Origin: an uncultured Pseudomonadota bacterium
GTDB lineage: Bacteria > Pseudomonadota > Gammaproteobacteria > Methylococcales > Methylomonadaceae
NCBI GenBank assembly: GCA_903902945.1
Contig: CAIUWU010000070.1
Location: 1-29,536 of the forward strand
DNA length: 29,536 nt
Direction: 5' to 3'
Below, piece by piece: positions 16,702 through 25,093 of the stretch (position 1 is its first letter; every line of letters begins with the position of its first letter). The position numbers were made by a program, and so were the translations under genes. Below the pieces are notes generated by a model. It made no database searches, was not told where the DNA came from, and saw only the letters and a list, made by a program, of their open reading frames with translations.

Positions 16702-18207
16702 ATGAACCCATCCAAATGGCTGCTCCTGACCACGCTGTTACTACCTAGCATTAACGCAGACAGTAAACCGGCAGCGGAAACCGAATCCGCCCGTTTCTGG
16801 CTACAAAACGGGCAACAGATGCTGGGTCAGAGCGAACAATTGACTGCCAACCATCGGCGCGCCCGGAATGTGATTCTGTTTATTGGCGATGGCATGGGCA
16901 TTTCAACCATTACTGCAGCCCGGATTCTCGAAGGCCAGTCGCTGATCGACAATCGCGGCGGTGAAGAACATGCCCTGAGTTTCGAACTGTTACCCTATCT
17001 GGCATTGTCCAAAACCTATAGCGTCAATCAGCAAACCCCGGATTCAGCGCCCACCATGACGGCAATCATCAGCGGGGTAAAAACCAATGACGGCCTGATT
17101 TCAGTCGATAGCAGCATCCGGCGTCAGGAAAAAAGTGCCGCAGTGCTCAGACAACATCAGCTGAAAACCCTGATTGAACAGGCCGAACAGCAAGGCTTGT
17201 CCAGCGGCGTGGTCTCCACCGCCAGAATCACCCATGCCACACCGGCCGCCTGTTACGCACACAGCCCGGAACGCGACTGGGAATCGGACGCCCAGCTGCC
17301 GGCCGATACCGATATTAAAGACATTGCCCGCCAGCTGGTTGAATTCGATCTCGGCAACGGCCTGGAAGTGGCGCTCGGCGGCGGTCGCAGTATGTTCTTG
17401 CCCAACACCACACCCGATCCTGAAGATCAGGGCAAATTCGGCAACCGCAAAGACGGTGTCGATCTGACCGAAACATGGCTGAACAATTATCCGCATGCCG
17501 CCTATGTCTACAACCAGAGCGGCTTCGATGCCGTCGATGTCAGAAATACCGAACATTTGCTGGGGCTGTTTGAACGCTCGCATATGAAATATGAACACGA
17601 CCGGAGTAACGATAGCGGCGGCGAACCGTCTCTCGCCGAAATGACCGCCAAAGCCATTGCCATCCTGTCCAAAAATCGCAAAGGCTATGTTTTAGTGGTG
17701 GAAGCAGGGCGTATCGATCAGGCCCACCACGCCGGCAATGCTTTCCGAGCCCTGACTGATACCATCGCTTTGTCGGATGCGGTCCGCCGGGCCCGGCAAC
17801 TGACTTCCAGCCAGCATACCTTGCTGATCGTCACCGCCGATCACAGCCATACCTTTACCATTGCCGGTTATCCGGAACGCGGCAACCCGATTCTGGGACT
17901 GGTCAAGGAAACAGGTAAAACCGGCTTTGCAACCGATAAAAACGGCCTGCCCTATACCACGCTGGGTTATGCCAACGGACCAGGCCATCGCGGCAATGGC
18001 GCCCGTCAGGACCTGAGTCTGACCCATACCGTTCATCCCGATTTTTTGCAGGAAGCGGCGATTCCGCTGGATAGCGAAACCCACGCCGCCGAAGATGTGG
18101 CCATTTTTGCCGACGGCCCGCAGGCACATCTGCTGCATGGCGTTCAGGAACAAAGCTATATCTATCAAGTCATGGCCAAAGCGCTGGGTTTCAAGGCAGG
18201 GCAATAA
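16702..18207 (+). CDS. phoA: Alkaline phosphatase (PhoA family)
   Basis: The enzyme releases inorganic phosphate from organic monoesters outside the cytoplasm and is a classic Pho-regulon product. The 501-residue protein begins with a signal peptide (NPSKWLLLTTLLLPSINA). The active-site set is complete: metal ligand in VILFIGDGMGIST, nucleophile serine in TPDSAPTMTAIISG near residue 115, RITHATPAACYAH, the glutamate and histidines in VVEAGRIDQAHHAGN, TADHSHTF, and the late zinc histidine in SETHAAEDVAIFA. It follows the CHAD gene by 6 nt and its stop overlaps the next start by one base (TAATG). It has no promoter of its own that I can see and is probably read from the Pho box at 13570. Confidence 0.95.
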   Translation: MNPSKWLLLTTLLLPSINADSKPAAETESARFWLQNGQQMLGQSEQLTANHRRARNVILFIGDGMGISTITAARILEGQSLIDNRGGEEHALSFELLPYLALSKTYSVNQQTPDSAPTMTAIISGVKTNDGLISVDSSIRRQEKSAAVLRQHQLKTLIEQAEQQGLSSGVVSTARITHATPAACYAHSPERDWESDAQLPADTDIKDIARQLVEFDLGNGLEVALGGGRSMFLPNTTPDPEDQGKFGNRKDGVDLTETWLNNYPHAAYVYNQSGFDAVDVRNTEHLLGLFERSHMKYEHDRSNDSGGEPSLAEMTAKAIAILSKNRKGYVLVVEAGRIDQAHHAGNAFRALTDTIALSDAVRRARQLTSSQHTLLIVTADHSHTFTIAGYPERGNPILGLVKETGKTGFATDKNGLPYTTLGYANGPGHRGNGARQDLSLTHTVHPDFLQEAAIPLDSETHAAEDVAIFADGPQAHLLHGVQEQSYIYQVMAKALGFKAGQ

Positions 18208-18875
18208 TGCGCTCATTAAGCGCCCGATGCTTAATGCTGCTGGCTGCGCTTGCCTACAGCCAGGCAGCAGCGACGGCCGAATCACCATTGCCGCCGATTG
18301 CTGCCCGTTTTGAAACCATCATCTCCGGCCCCGGTCAGCAATATCAGCGTTATGAGTGGCATTTCTGGCGTGATCGGGATTATCTGGAAATCGAGAATTT
18401 GGCTGAGCATGGCGGTGAGGTCTGGACCCGGCTGGCAAACGGCCAGATTGGCTATCAGCAGTTGCTACATGCTAACCGACAGCTGATTGACTATCTGCCC
18501 GCCGATCTGGATGCGCTCGGCGCCCGGCCTGACTGGCAGGTCCTCAGTCGCTTACTGATTGCGCCACTGGCTGATATGCATATCACCGGCAGTGCCAGCA
18601 GTTTCAGCCAGCCTGCAGTAATTTACCGCAATGGCGTCAGCAATGACGCCGATCTGCTGGTCTGGCTGACCCAGTCGCAGCTTCCGGCCGTAATCCAAAT
18701 TCAGCATCAGGATCAGCGTCTGTTGACCCGTTTGCTTGAGCTATATGATCTGGCGCAGTCACCGTGGCCATTTGCCAGAGCCGGCGCTTATCAAAGCACC
18801 GACTTTGCCGATTTGGGCGATAAACCGCTGATCGAACAGCAATTGCACCACCTGAAAAACCGTTACCGTCATTAA
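18207..18875 (+). CDS. Secreted protein of unknown function, last gene of the phoA operon
   Basis: A 222-residue protein with a signal peptide (MRSLSARCLMLLAALAYSQA, likely cleavage after the alanine-rich stretch near residue 24). I do not recognise the family. The mature part has alternating strand-like segments (YQRYEWHFWRDRDYLEIENL, GEVWTRLANGQIGYQQLL), a DADLLVWLTQSQLPAVIQIQ segment, and a basic C-terminus ending NRYRH. The ATG overlaps the phoA stop by one base, so synthesis is coupled to alkaline phosphatase. A periplasmic partner, chaperone or second scavenging factor for PhoA is possible; nothing in the sequence proves it. Confidence 0.8.
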   Translation: MRSLSARCLMLLAALAYSQAAATAESPLPPIAARFETIISGPGQQYQRYEWHFWRDRDYLEIENLAEHGGEVWTRLANGQIGYQQLLHANRQLIDYLPADLDALGARPDWQVLSRLLIAPLADMHITGSASSFSQPAVIYRNGVSNDADLLVWLTQSQLPAVIQIQHQDQRLLTRLLELYDLAQSPWPFARAGAYQSTDFADLGDKPLIEQQLHHLKNRYRH

Positions 18876-18888
18876 CCGCGACTGCGGG

Positions 18889-18922
18889 GCGTCATGGTCT
18901 TGTCATGTTGGCGCTTTATGAT
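18889..18922 (+). promoter_or_regulatory. Pho box and -10 element of the pyruvate-kinase-like gene
   Basis: GCGTCAT (18889-18895) and TTGTCAT (18900-18906) are separated by GGTC. A 10-nt spacer and TATGAT (18917-18922) follow. Transcription should start near 18929, leaving a leader of about 87 nt before the ATG at 19016. A further CCGTCAT at 18866-18872 is out of register. Confidence 0.82.
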
Positions 18923-19015
18923 GGCGTCAGGACATGACACCGACTGTCTCCTGGCAATACCGCTGGCTTGTCAGCAATCAGACCGCGCCGACTTAGCACA
19001 CAGGATACCGAAGCG

Positions 19016-20914
19016 ATGGCAAATTACCCTGAAATCTCTGATACACACGATCCTTATCTGGATACCTTGGAACAGTTGCGTCTGGAACTCACGGTTCTGC
19101 GACAGCAGGTTATCGATAACGCCGACATTCGTCTGCAACGCTACCAGCAGTATTTTCATGGCGGCATCATCAGTAAAAGTGCTTACAACCTGGCTTACTA
19201 TCTGGCGCTGCGGCAGTTTGATCTGCGCCACTTGCAACAACGTCTGGCCCAGGTGGGTTTGTCTTCATTAGGACGCGCCGAGTCATCGGTGATGTCGACA
19301 CTGGATGCGGTACTGGATTTATTAAACCGGGCGACCGGCCATCATCCCGGCAACGATGTCAAAAATCCCAGCGAAATTGGTTTCAATCGCGGCCATCAGC
19401 TACTGGAACAACATACCAGTCAGCTGTTCGGCGCCCATTTTCAGGATCAAAAAGGCCATGTCATGGTGACACTGGCCACCGATGCGGCCTGGGACTATGA
19501 ACTGATTTACGCCTTGGTCAGCAAAGGCATGACCTGCGCCCGTATCAACTGCGCTCACGATAATCCGGTCTTATGGCGGGCCATGATCAGAAACATTCGC
19601 CGCGCCGAAGCCGAAACCGGCTATAGCTGCCAGATTCTGATGGACCTGGCTGGTCATAAAATCCGCACCGGCGATATCGAGCTGGGACCTGCGATTCACC
19701 ATATCAAAATTCAGCGGGACCCTTATGGCAACTGCCTTAACCCGGGACGTCTGCTGCTGACCGCTGCAGACAGTAACCCAGCAAGCAGCGACAGTGACGC
19801 CAGCCTGCCGTTTTCGATACCGGTCCCGCGTGATTTTTTTGTACAACTGCAACCGGGTTGTGAAATCGGCTTTACCGATGCGCGCGGCAAAGCCCGCTCG
19901 TTATGGGTGGAAACCGCTTTATCCGAACATCAGTGGCAGGTAGCTTGTTACCAAAGCAGCTACCTGGAAGCCGGCTGCGAGTTACAGCTGAACCGGCAAG
20001 ACGCTGGTGAACCGGGGGACGATAGCCGTTGCCGGGCTGGCATGTTCAAGGGCCAACCCAAACGCATCTTGCTGTTTAAAGGCGACAGTTTACTGCTCAC
20101 CGATCACGCCATTGCCGGCGCACCGGCAGTTTATGACGACAATGGCATTGTCATCAGACCTGCTCATATCGGCTGCACCTTATCAACCGCCATTCAGAAA
20201 TTGCAAATCGGTGATCCGGTCTGGATTGACGACGGCAAACTGGGCGCTGAAGTAGAAGCCATTTCTGCCGACGGCGCGCTGTTGCGGGTCACCAAAGTCC
20301 GCAGTAATGGCGTTACGGTATTGAGTGATAAAGGTATTAATTTCCCAGCCACCGCACTGGAATTGCCGCCCCTGAGTCAAAAGGATTTTCAGGATCTGGA
20401 TTTTGCCTGCACCCATGCCGATTTGATTGGTTTTTCGTTTGTCGAATCGCTGGCTGACATGGAATGCCTGATGCAGGAACTGGCTAATCGCGACGCCAGC
20501 GATTTACCGATCATTGCCAAAATAGAAACCAATCTGGCTGTCAAAAATTTGCCCGACATCATTCTAGGCACCATCAGCCGGCATCGTCTGGGTATCATGA
20601 TTGCCCGCGGCGATCTGGCCGTCGAACTGGGCAGTGCCCGGCTGGCAGAAATTCAGGAAGAACTGCTCTGGTTATGTGAAGCGGCCCATGTGCCGGTGAT
20701 CTGGGCAACTCAGGTTCTGGAATCGATTGCCAAAAAAGGCACCAAATCCCGGCCCGAATTTACCGACGCCGCCATGGCGGTACGGGCCGAGTGCGTAATG
20801 CTCAACAAAGGCCCGTTTATTATCGATGCGCTGGAAGCACTGCTGAATGTGATGACCCGCATGGAAGAACATCAGCATAAAAAATTCCCGCGTTTGCGGG
20901 CATTACACTGGTAA
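19016..20914 (+). CDS. Pyruvate-kinase-like protein lacking the C-terminal domain
   Basis: Classical pyruvate kinase converts PEP and ADP to pyruvate and ATP. This 632-residue protein has an extra helical N-terminus of about 130 residues, then the kinase barrel with an enlarged lid region, and ends without the usual C-terminal regulatory domain. Retained catalytic residues: arginine and asparagine in ARINCAHD (about residue 175), aspartate and arginine in LMDLAGHKIRTG (about 210), lysine and glutamate in IIAKIE (about 500), aspartate in MIARGDLAVEL (about 533) and threonine in WATQVLES (about 564). Two potassium-ligand positions look changed: serine of NFSH to alanine, and threonine of DTKG to leucine. 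The ATG at 19016 has AGGA 10 nt upstream; a TTG at 18968 is weaker. It has its own Pho box. It could be a potassium-independent kinase or act on another enolpyruvate-type substrate. Confidence 0.8.
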   Translation: MANYPEISDTHDPYLDTLEQLRLELTVLRQQVIDNADIRLQRYQQYFHGGIISKSAYNLAYYLALRQFDLRHLQQRLAQVGLSSLGRAESSVMSTLDAVLDLLNRATGHHPGNDVKNPSEIGFNRGHQLLEQHTSQLFGAHFQDQKGHVMVTLATDAAWDYELIYALVSKGMTCARINCAHDNPVLWRAMIRNIRRAEAETGYSCQILMDLAGHKIRTGDIELGPAIHHIKIQRDPYGNCLNPGRLLLTAADSNPASSDSDASLPFSIPVPRDFFVQLQPGCEIGFTDARGKARSLWVETALSEHQWQVACYQSSYLEAGCELQLNRQDAGEPGDDSRCRAGMFKGQPKRILLFKGDSLLLTDHAIAGAPAVYDDNGIVIRPAHIGCTLSTAIQKLQIGDPVWIDDGKLGAEVEAISADGALLRVTKVRSNGVTVLSDKGINFPATALELPPLSQKDFQDLDFACTHADLIGFSFVESLADMECLMQELANRDASDLPIIAKIETNLAVKNLPDIILGTISRHRLGIMIARGDLAVELGSARLAEIQEELLWLCEAAHVPVIWATQVLESIAKKGTKSRPEFTDAAMAVRAECVMLNKGPFIIDALEALLNVMTRMEEHQHKKFPRLRALHW

Positions 20915-20928
20915 TGCGGTAAACGCGG
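20888..20928 (-). terminator. Intrinsic terminator of dgkA, lying inside the 3' end of the pyruvate-kinase-like gene
   Basis: CCGCGTTT...AAACGCGG (8 bp) encloses GCATTAC-ACTG-GTAATGC (7 bp, 4-nt loop). On the minus strand the stem is followed by GGAATTTTTT, a run of six U, so it works as an intrinsic terminator for transcripts from dgkA. The stop codon of the plus-strand gene lies inside the stem. Confidence 0.8.
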
Positions 20929-20933
20929 ACCAG

Positions 20934-20964
20934 CCTGGGCCTTACAGTAACAGTAAGGTCCAGG
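20934..20964 (+). terminator. Second strong stem-loop at the convergent junction
   Basis: CCTGGGCCTTAC and GTAAGGTCCAGG pair over 12 bp (one G-U pair on the plus strand) around a 7-nt loop. It spans the dgkA stop codon. It lies where the plus-strand transcript of the pyruvate-kinase-like gene must end, but lacks a U-tract, so it may act as a rho-assisted or mRNA-protecting hairpin. Confidence 0.55.
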
Positions 20965-21301
20965 TTACCGCCGCCCAGATCAATGACAGCATCACTGCTG
21001 CCGAGCCGATGTCTTTAGCGCGTCCGGATAATTCATGATGTTCGAAGCCAACCCGATCAACCACCGCTTCGACGGCCGAGTTCAGTAATTCGACCAGCAA
21101 CACCAGCACCACGCTGCCGATCAGCAGGACTTTTTCGAGCGCAGTATCGCCTAATACCAGCGCCAGCGGCGTGGTTACCAGTAACAACATCACTTCCTGA
21201 CGAAACGCCTCTTCATGCTGCCAAGTGGCCTTGAATCCGGCCACCGAGAAAAAACAGGCATTGATTAAACGTTTCAGACCTTTTGCATTTTGGTTTGCCA
21301 T
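20942..21301 (-). CDS. dgkA: Diacylglycerol kinase (DgkA)
   Basis: DgkA phosphorylates diacylglycerol to phosphatidic acid at the inner membrane, returning lipid backbones to phospholipid synthesis. The 119-residue protein has the family's three membrane spans and its signature ELLNSAVEAVVDR with ELSGRAKDIGSAAV near residues 67-98; the N-terminal HEEAFRQE segment is also typical. The ATG at 21301 has GGAACC upstream. It lies 100 nt downstream of the PlcP-type gene on the same strand with no terminator that I see between them, so it is probably co-transcribed from the Pho box at 22239. That link makes sense if PlcP produces diacylglycerol. Transcription ends at the hairpin at 20888-20928. Confidence 0.93.
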   Translation of the reverse strand: MANQNAKGLKRLINACFFSVAGFKATWQHEEAFRQEVMLLLVTTPLALVLGDTALEKVLLIGSVVLVLLVELLNSAVEAVVDRVGFEHHELSGRAKDIGSAAVMLSLIWAAVTWTLLLL

Positions 21302-21401
21302 TAGAGGGGTTCCTTTTCCAGTTTGTCCGGAGTTGAAGCGAAAATAAAAAATAGCGTGTTAATGATTAAAACCGCAGTTTCAATGATTCATAACAGCATT
21401 A

Positions 21402-22184
21402 TCAACCGGGGGCATAGAGCGGCTCCGGCAAGGCAAGCAGTTCACGACCCAACCAGTTGATCAGTTCGAGCCGGCCATCGAAATGCTCGACGATAGCGGT
21501 GCAGCTTTCGACAAAATCACCGGTATTGACATAGACAAACTGATCAATGGTCTTGATCTCGGCATGATGAATATGGCCGCAAATCACCCCGTCCAGACTT
21601 TCATTACGCAGGGTGTGGACAATGTTTTCTTCGTAATCGGAAATAAACTGCACCACGTTTTTAACTTTGTGTTTGATATACGCCGCCAGCGAAAACTGTG
21701 ACTGCAAACCCAGCCAGCGCCGAATCGGCCTTAAAAAGCGGTTAATCTCGATCAGCCAGTCATAACCGACACTACCTAGCCGCGCCACCCACTGATGATG
21801 ACGGGCAATCGCGTCGTACTCGTCACCATGTACCACCAGAAAACGCCGTCCATCAGCGGTAGTGTGAACCGCCGAATTTCTGACCACGATATCGCCGAAT
21901 ACATAGTGATCGTAGTCTCTGACGTTCTCATCGTGATTGCCGGGGATGTAAAAAATCTGCGTACCGTGCCTGGCCTTGCGCAGCAGCTTTTGGATCACGG
22001 TGTTGTGATCACGCGGCCAGTACATCTTTTTCGACAAGGCCCAGAAGTCAATGATGTCACCGACCAGATACAAGGTTTCACTGTCATTGTGTTTTAAAAA
22101 ATCCAACAACACATCAGCCTGACACTGGGTTGAGCCTATGTGTAGATCGGAAATCCAGATGGTTCGATAAAGAGTATTAGTCAT
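21402..22184 (-). CDS. plcP: PlcP/LpxH-type metallophosphoesterase, probable phospholipase C of lipid remodelling
   Basis: The 260-residue protein carries every metal-binding motif of the calcineurin-like phosphoesterases: ISDLHIGS, LVGDIIDFW, IPGNHDE, VVHGDEYD and GHIHHAE, with the family ending NTGDFVESCTAIVEH. This sequence type is annotated as UDP-2,3-diacylglucosamine hydrolase, but in Sinorhizobium (PlcP) and phosphate-starved marine bacteria it acts as a phospholipase C that turns phospholipids into diacylglycerol. The Pho box upstream and dgkA downstream favour the PlcP role here; a lipid A (LpxH) role cannot be excluded. No clear Shine-Dalgarno precedes the ATG at 22184. It is divergent from the olsF-type operon across a region holding two Pho boxes. 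Confidence 0.82.
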   Translation of the reverse strand: MTNTLYRTIWISDLHIGSTQCQADVLLDFLKHNDSETLYLVGDIIDFWALSKKMYWPRDHNTVIQKLLRKARHGTQIFYIPGNHDENVRDYDHYVFGDIVVRNSAVHTTADGRRFLVVHGDEYDAIARHHQWVARLGSVGYDWLIEINRFLRPIRRWLGLQSQFSLAAYIKHKVKNVVQFISDYEENIVHTLRNESLDGVICGHIHHAEIKTIDQFVYVNTGDFVESCTAIVEHFDGRLELINWLGRELLALPEPLYAPG

Positions 22185-22222
22185 CGATCAATGCTTAACG
22201 CCGCTACTGTGAAGACAGCCAG

Positions 22223-22256
22223 ATTGTCGTTGCTATTTATGACAACAGCATGACAA
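22223..22256 (-). promoter_or_regulatory. Pho box and -10 element of plcP-dgkA
   Basis: On the minus strand, TTGTCAT (22256-22250) and TTGTCAT (22245-22239) are separated by GCTG. A 10-nt spacer and GACAAT (22228-22223) follow. The predicted start near 22216 leaves about 32 nt before the plcP ATG. Confidence 0.83.
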
Positions 22257-22292
22257 GCACAGCGGCCTGAGCGGGCGCAAATCAATTATGAC

Positions 22293-22326
22293 ATTTCACA
22301 TCTTTGTCACATTGGCTTGCCACAAT
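22293..22326 (+). promoter_or_regulatory. Pho box and -10 element of the olsF-type operon
   Basis: ATTTCAC (22293-22299, weaker, matching four of seven) and TTGTCAC (22304-22310) are separated by ATCT. A 10-nt spacer and CACAAT (22321-22326) follow. Transcription would start near 22333, 26 nt before the ATG. With the box at 22239 this makes a divergent Pho-controlled promoter pair. Confidence 0.7.
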
Positions 22327-22358
22327 CGGCTCGAAAATATGACTCTAGGAATACCAAG

Positions 22359-24083
22359 ATGATTGATGCGGAACGCATACTGCAAGAGACCTATCCCGAC
22401 TTTAAGCTGGGTAAAGACAATAAATTAGTAATCAAAGCACTGAAAAAACTGATCCACGAAGAAGACTTCAATGACGTGATCCGCAAAAACCAGCATCTGC
22501 GCGGCTTTGCGTTTCTGGATAAATTACTGAGTTATTTCAAATTCAATTATCAGATCGATAACGACTCTTATAACAATATTCCGGCGGAGGGCCGGCTGAT
22601 CATCGTCGCCAATCACCCGATCGGCACGCTCGATGGTCTGGCGCTGGTCAAGCTGATTCGCTCGGTTCGGCCTGATGTACGAATCGTTGCCAACCGGGTG
22701 CTGTCACATATGGAGCCGTTGGCATCGGTGTTTCTGCCGGTCGATGTCCTGAGCGACAAAAAACAGCTGAAAGCTACCTATAAAGTCATGCTGGACGCGC
22801 TGGCGGCAGAACAAGCCATCATTCTATTTCCCGCCGGCGAAGTATCGCGGATTACCCCTAAAGGCGTACGTGACGGCGCCTGGCAAAGCGGCTTTCTGAA
22901 ACTGGCGCAAAAATCGCAAGCGCCGATTCTGCCGATTCACATCAAAGCCAAGAATTCGGCCTTTTTTTACAGCGCATCCACCCTGTATAAACCGCTGGGC
23001 ACCATGCTGTTGGTCAAGGAAATGTTCAACAAGAAAAACCAGACCATCAAGTTTCAGGTCGGTGCGCCGATTCCCTATGCGGCGATTGCTGACAGTGAGG
23101 AAACTAATAAACAGCTATGCAAACGCTTCCGTAAGCATGTGCTGAATCTGGGTAAAAAACACAAAACCTCGTTATTTGACACTGTCGCCACGGTGGTACA
23201 TCCGGCGAATGCCAAAGCCATCAAAAAGGCTTTGTTTCAGTCCCGGCTGTTGGGGGAAACCCGTGACGGCAAAAAGATTTTTCTATACCAGTTTCAGGAT
23301 GACTGCCCGGTAATGCAGGAAATTGCCCGTTTACGGGAACTGACTTTCAGAACCGTGGAAGAAGGCACCGGACTGGCGCTGGATCTGGATAAATTTGATG
23401 TCTATTACAGCCATATCGTGCTGTGGGATGACAACGACCTGGAAATCGTTGGTTCCTACCGGGTCGGGGAAGGCCCCAAAATCATGGCACAATTCGGTAT
23501 CGATGGTTTTTATTCCCAGACCTTGTTTGACTTAAGCGCTGATTTCGCCGCCTATCTTCCCAACAGTCTGGAACTGGGCCGCAGCTTCGTGCAGCCGCGT
23601 TACTGGGGCCAGCACAGCCTGGATTATCTGTGGTACGGCATCGGCGCTTATCTGCGCGAACAGCCGGAAATCAAATATCTGTTTGGCCCGGTCAGCCTCA
23701 GCAATGCTTATCCGCAACTGGCCAAAGAACTGATTGTCGGTTTCTATCAGCAACAGTGCGGCATCAGCCAGCCAACTGCCAAAGCCCGCTTACCGTTTGT
23801 GATTTCGGAACAATGCCAGCAGTTTGCAGCGCAGGAGTTTAATCACGATTACGCCAGCAGTTATAAAACCCTGAATAGCGAACTGAAGAAACTGGGCGTC
23901 AAAGTCCCGACTTTGTATAAGCAATATGTCGAATTGTGCGTGGAAAACGGCTGTCATTTCATCGACTTTAATATCGACCCCAATTTCAATAACTGCATCG
24001 ACAGTCTGGTGATGGTGGAGATTGACAAAATCGCCCCCAAAAAACGCCAGCGCTATATCGAAAAATCATTGCCCGCCGCATGA
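22359..24083 (+). CDS. olsF: OlsF-type bifunctional acyltransferase for ornithine lipid synthesis
   Basis: OlsF makes ornithine lipid, a phosphorus-free membrane lipid, by N-acylating ornithine and then O-acylating the product. The 574-residue protein has both expected halves. The first (to about 290) is a PlsC-like acyltransferase with the HxxxxD motif in VANHPIGTLDGLAL (about residue 86) and LFPAGEVSRI (about 157). The second (about 300-560) is OlsB-like, with PVMQEIARLRELTFRTVEEG, GSYRVGEG and LELGRSFVQPRYWG. Such proteins are often annotated as hemolysin or 1-acyl-sn-glycerol-3-phosphate acyltransferase. OlsF of Serratia proteamaculans is the characterised member known to me, and ornithine lipid is a usual phosphate-starvation product. 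The ATG at 22359 has AGGA 8 nt upstream. It heads an operon of three overlapping genes. Confidence 0.85.
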   Translation: MIDAERILQETYPDFKLGKDNKLVIKALKKLIHEEDFNDVIRKNQHLRGFAFLDKLLSYFKFNYQIDNDSYNNIPAEGRLIIVANHPIGTLDGLALVKLIRSVRPDVRIVANRVLSHMEPLASVFLPVDVLSDKKQLKATYKVMLDALAAEQAIILFPAGEVSRITPKGVRDGAWQSGFLKLAQKSQAPILPIHIKAKNSAFFYSASTLYKPLGTMLLVKEMFNKKNQTIKFQVGAPIPYAAIADSEETNKQLCKRFRKHVLNLGKKHKTSLFDTVATVVHPANAKAIKKALFQSRLLGETRDGKKIFLYQFQDDCPVMQEIARLRELTFRTVEEGTGLALDLDKFDVYYSHIVLWDDNDLEIVGSYRVGEGPKIMAQFGIDGFYSQTLFDLSADFAAYLPNSLELGRSFVQPRYWGQHSLDYLWYGIGAYLREQPEIKYLFGPVSLSNAYPQLAKELIVGFYQQQCGISQPTAKARLPFVISEQCQQFAAQEFNHDYASSYKTLNSELKKLGVKVPTLYKQYVELCVENGCHFIDFNIDPNFNNCIDSLVMVEIDKIAPKKRQRYIEKSLPAA

Positions 24084-25093
24084 GCCCTGTCTTCGCTGAA
24101 CTGCAACAACTGGAAACCATCATTCAACGCTTAGGCAATCAGGCACAAACCGAAGTACTGACCCGGATCGGCTATCAGGATCGCTCATTACCGGTTTACA
24201 GCATCAGTATTGGTTCCCAGCGCGATGATGTGCCGGTAATCGCCTATTTTGGCGGGGTGCATGGCCTGGAAAAAATTGGTACCGAAGTGTTGCTGGCTTA
24301 TTTACAAACCCTGAGCCAGTTACTGGACTGGGATGAGGAATTACAGCGCCGTCTGGAAAAATCCCGGCTGCTGTTTGTGCCCATTGTCAATCCGGTCGGC
24401 GTTTGGCGCGGCACTCGCTGCAACGCTAACGGCGTCGATTTAATGCGTAATGCGCCATTGGAAGGCATTGGCAAAACCAAGCTTTACAGCGGTCACCGAA
24501 TCAGCCCGCATCTACCCTGGTATCGCGGCGATGTGGCCAATATGGAAGCCGAGGCCGAGGCTTTATGCCGGGTGGTTCGTCAGCAATTAAGTCGCTCGTC
24601 ACTATTGATTGCACTGGATTTGCATTCCGGCTTCGGGATTCAGGACCGGTTGTGGTTTCCTTACGCATCGCAAAAAACACCGTTTCCGTCTTTAGCCGAA
24701 GCCCATGCTTTTAAGCAATTATTCGATAGCAGCTATCCGCATCATTTCTACAAAATCGAACCGATGAGCCAGGAATATGTAATTAGCGGTGATCTTTGGG
24801 ATTATTTGTACGATGAGCATTTTCAGCAGACTGGCGAATCGGGCGATTTTCTGCCGCTGACGCTGGAAATGGGCTCCTGGCAGTGGTTACGCAAAAATCC
24901 CATGCATCTGTTTTTACGCCACGGCCTGTTTCATCCGGTGTTACCGCATCGCCAGCAACGTATCCTGCGCCGGCATCTGACTTTGTTTGATTTCCTGTTC
25001 CGCGCCGCACTGTATTCGCAGCGCTGGTCGGCCCTGGATCACACCCAGCGTCAGATGCATCAGCAATTGGCAATGGCGGCCTGGTATGGCTGA
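24080..25093 (+). CDS. M14-family zinc carboxypeptidase or amidohydrolase
   Basis: A 337-residue protein with the M14 metallopeptidase set: the HxxE zinc motif in GGVHGLEKIGTEV near residue 57, the substrate-binding CNANGVDLMRN near 116, the second zinc histidine in IALDLHSGFG near 183, and a candidate catalytic glutamate in LTLEMGSWQWL near 260. No signal peptide is seen, so it is probably cytoplasmic. M14 enzymes include carboxypeptidases and relatives that deacylate N-acyl amino acids. Its start overlaps the olsF stop by four bases (ATGA), and its stop is overlapped by the next gene. Tight coupling to olsF suggests a task in ornithine supply or turnover of acyl-amino-acid lipids; this is inference, and a general peptidase is possible. 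Confidence 0.82.
   Translation: MSPVFAELQQLETIIQRLGNQAQTEVLTRIGYQDRSLPVYSISIGSQRDDVPVIAYFGGVHGLEKIGTEVLLAYLQTLSQLLDWDEELQRRLEKSRLLFVPIVNPVGVWRGTRCNANGVDLMRNAPLEGIGKTKLYSGHRISPHLPWYRGDVANMEAEAEALCRVVRQQLSRSSLLIALDLHSGFGIQDRLWFPYASQKTPFPSLAEAHAFKQLFDSSYPHHFYKIEPMSQEYVISGDLWDYLYDEHFQQTGESGDFLPLTLEMGSWQWLRKNPMHLFLRHGLFHPVLPHRQQRILRRHLTLFDFLFRAALYSQRWSALDHTQRQMHQQLAMAAWYG

Noticed and set aside
17692..18288. Open frame of 198 codons on the minus strand opposite phoA
   Set aside because: It overlaps the complete alkaline phosphatase active-site region and has no promoter, ribosome binding site or motif.
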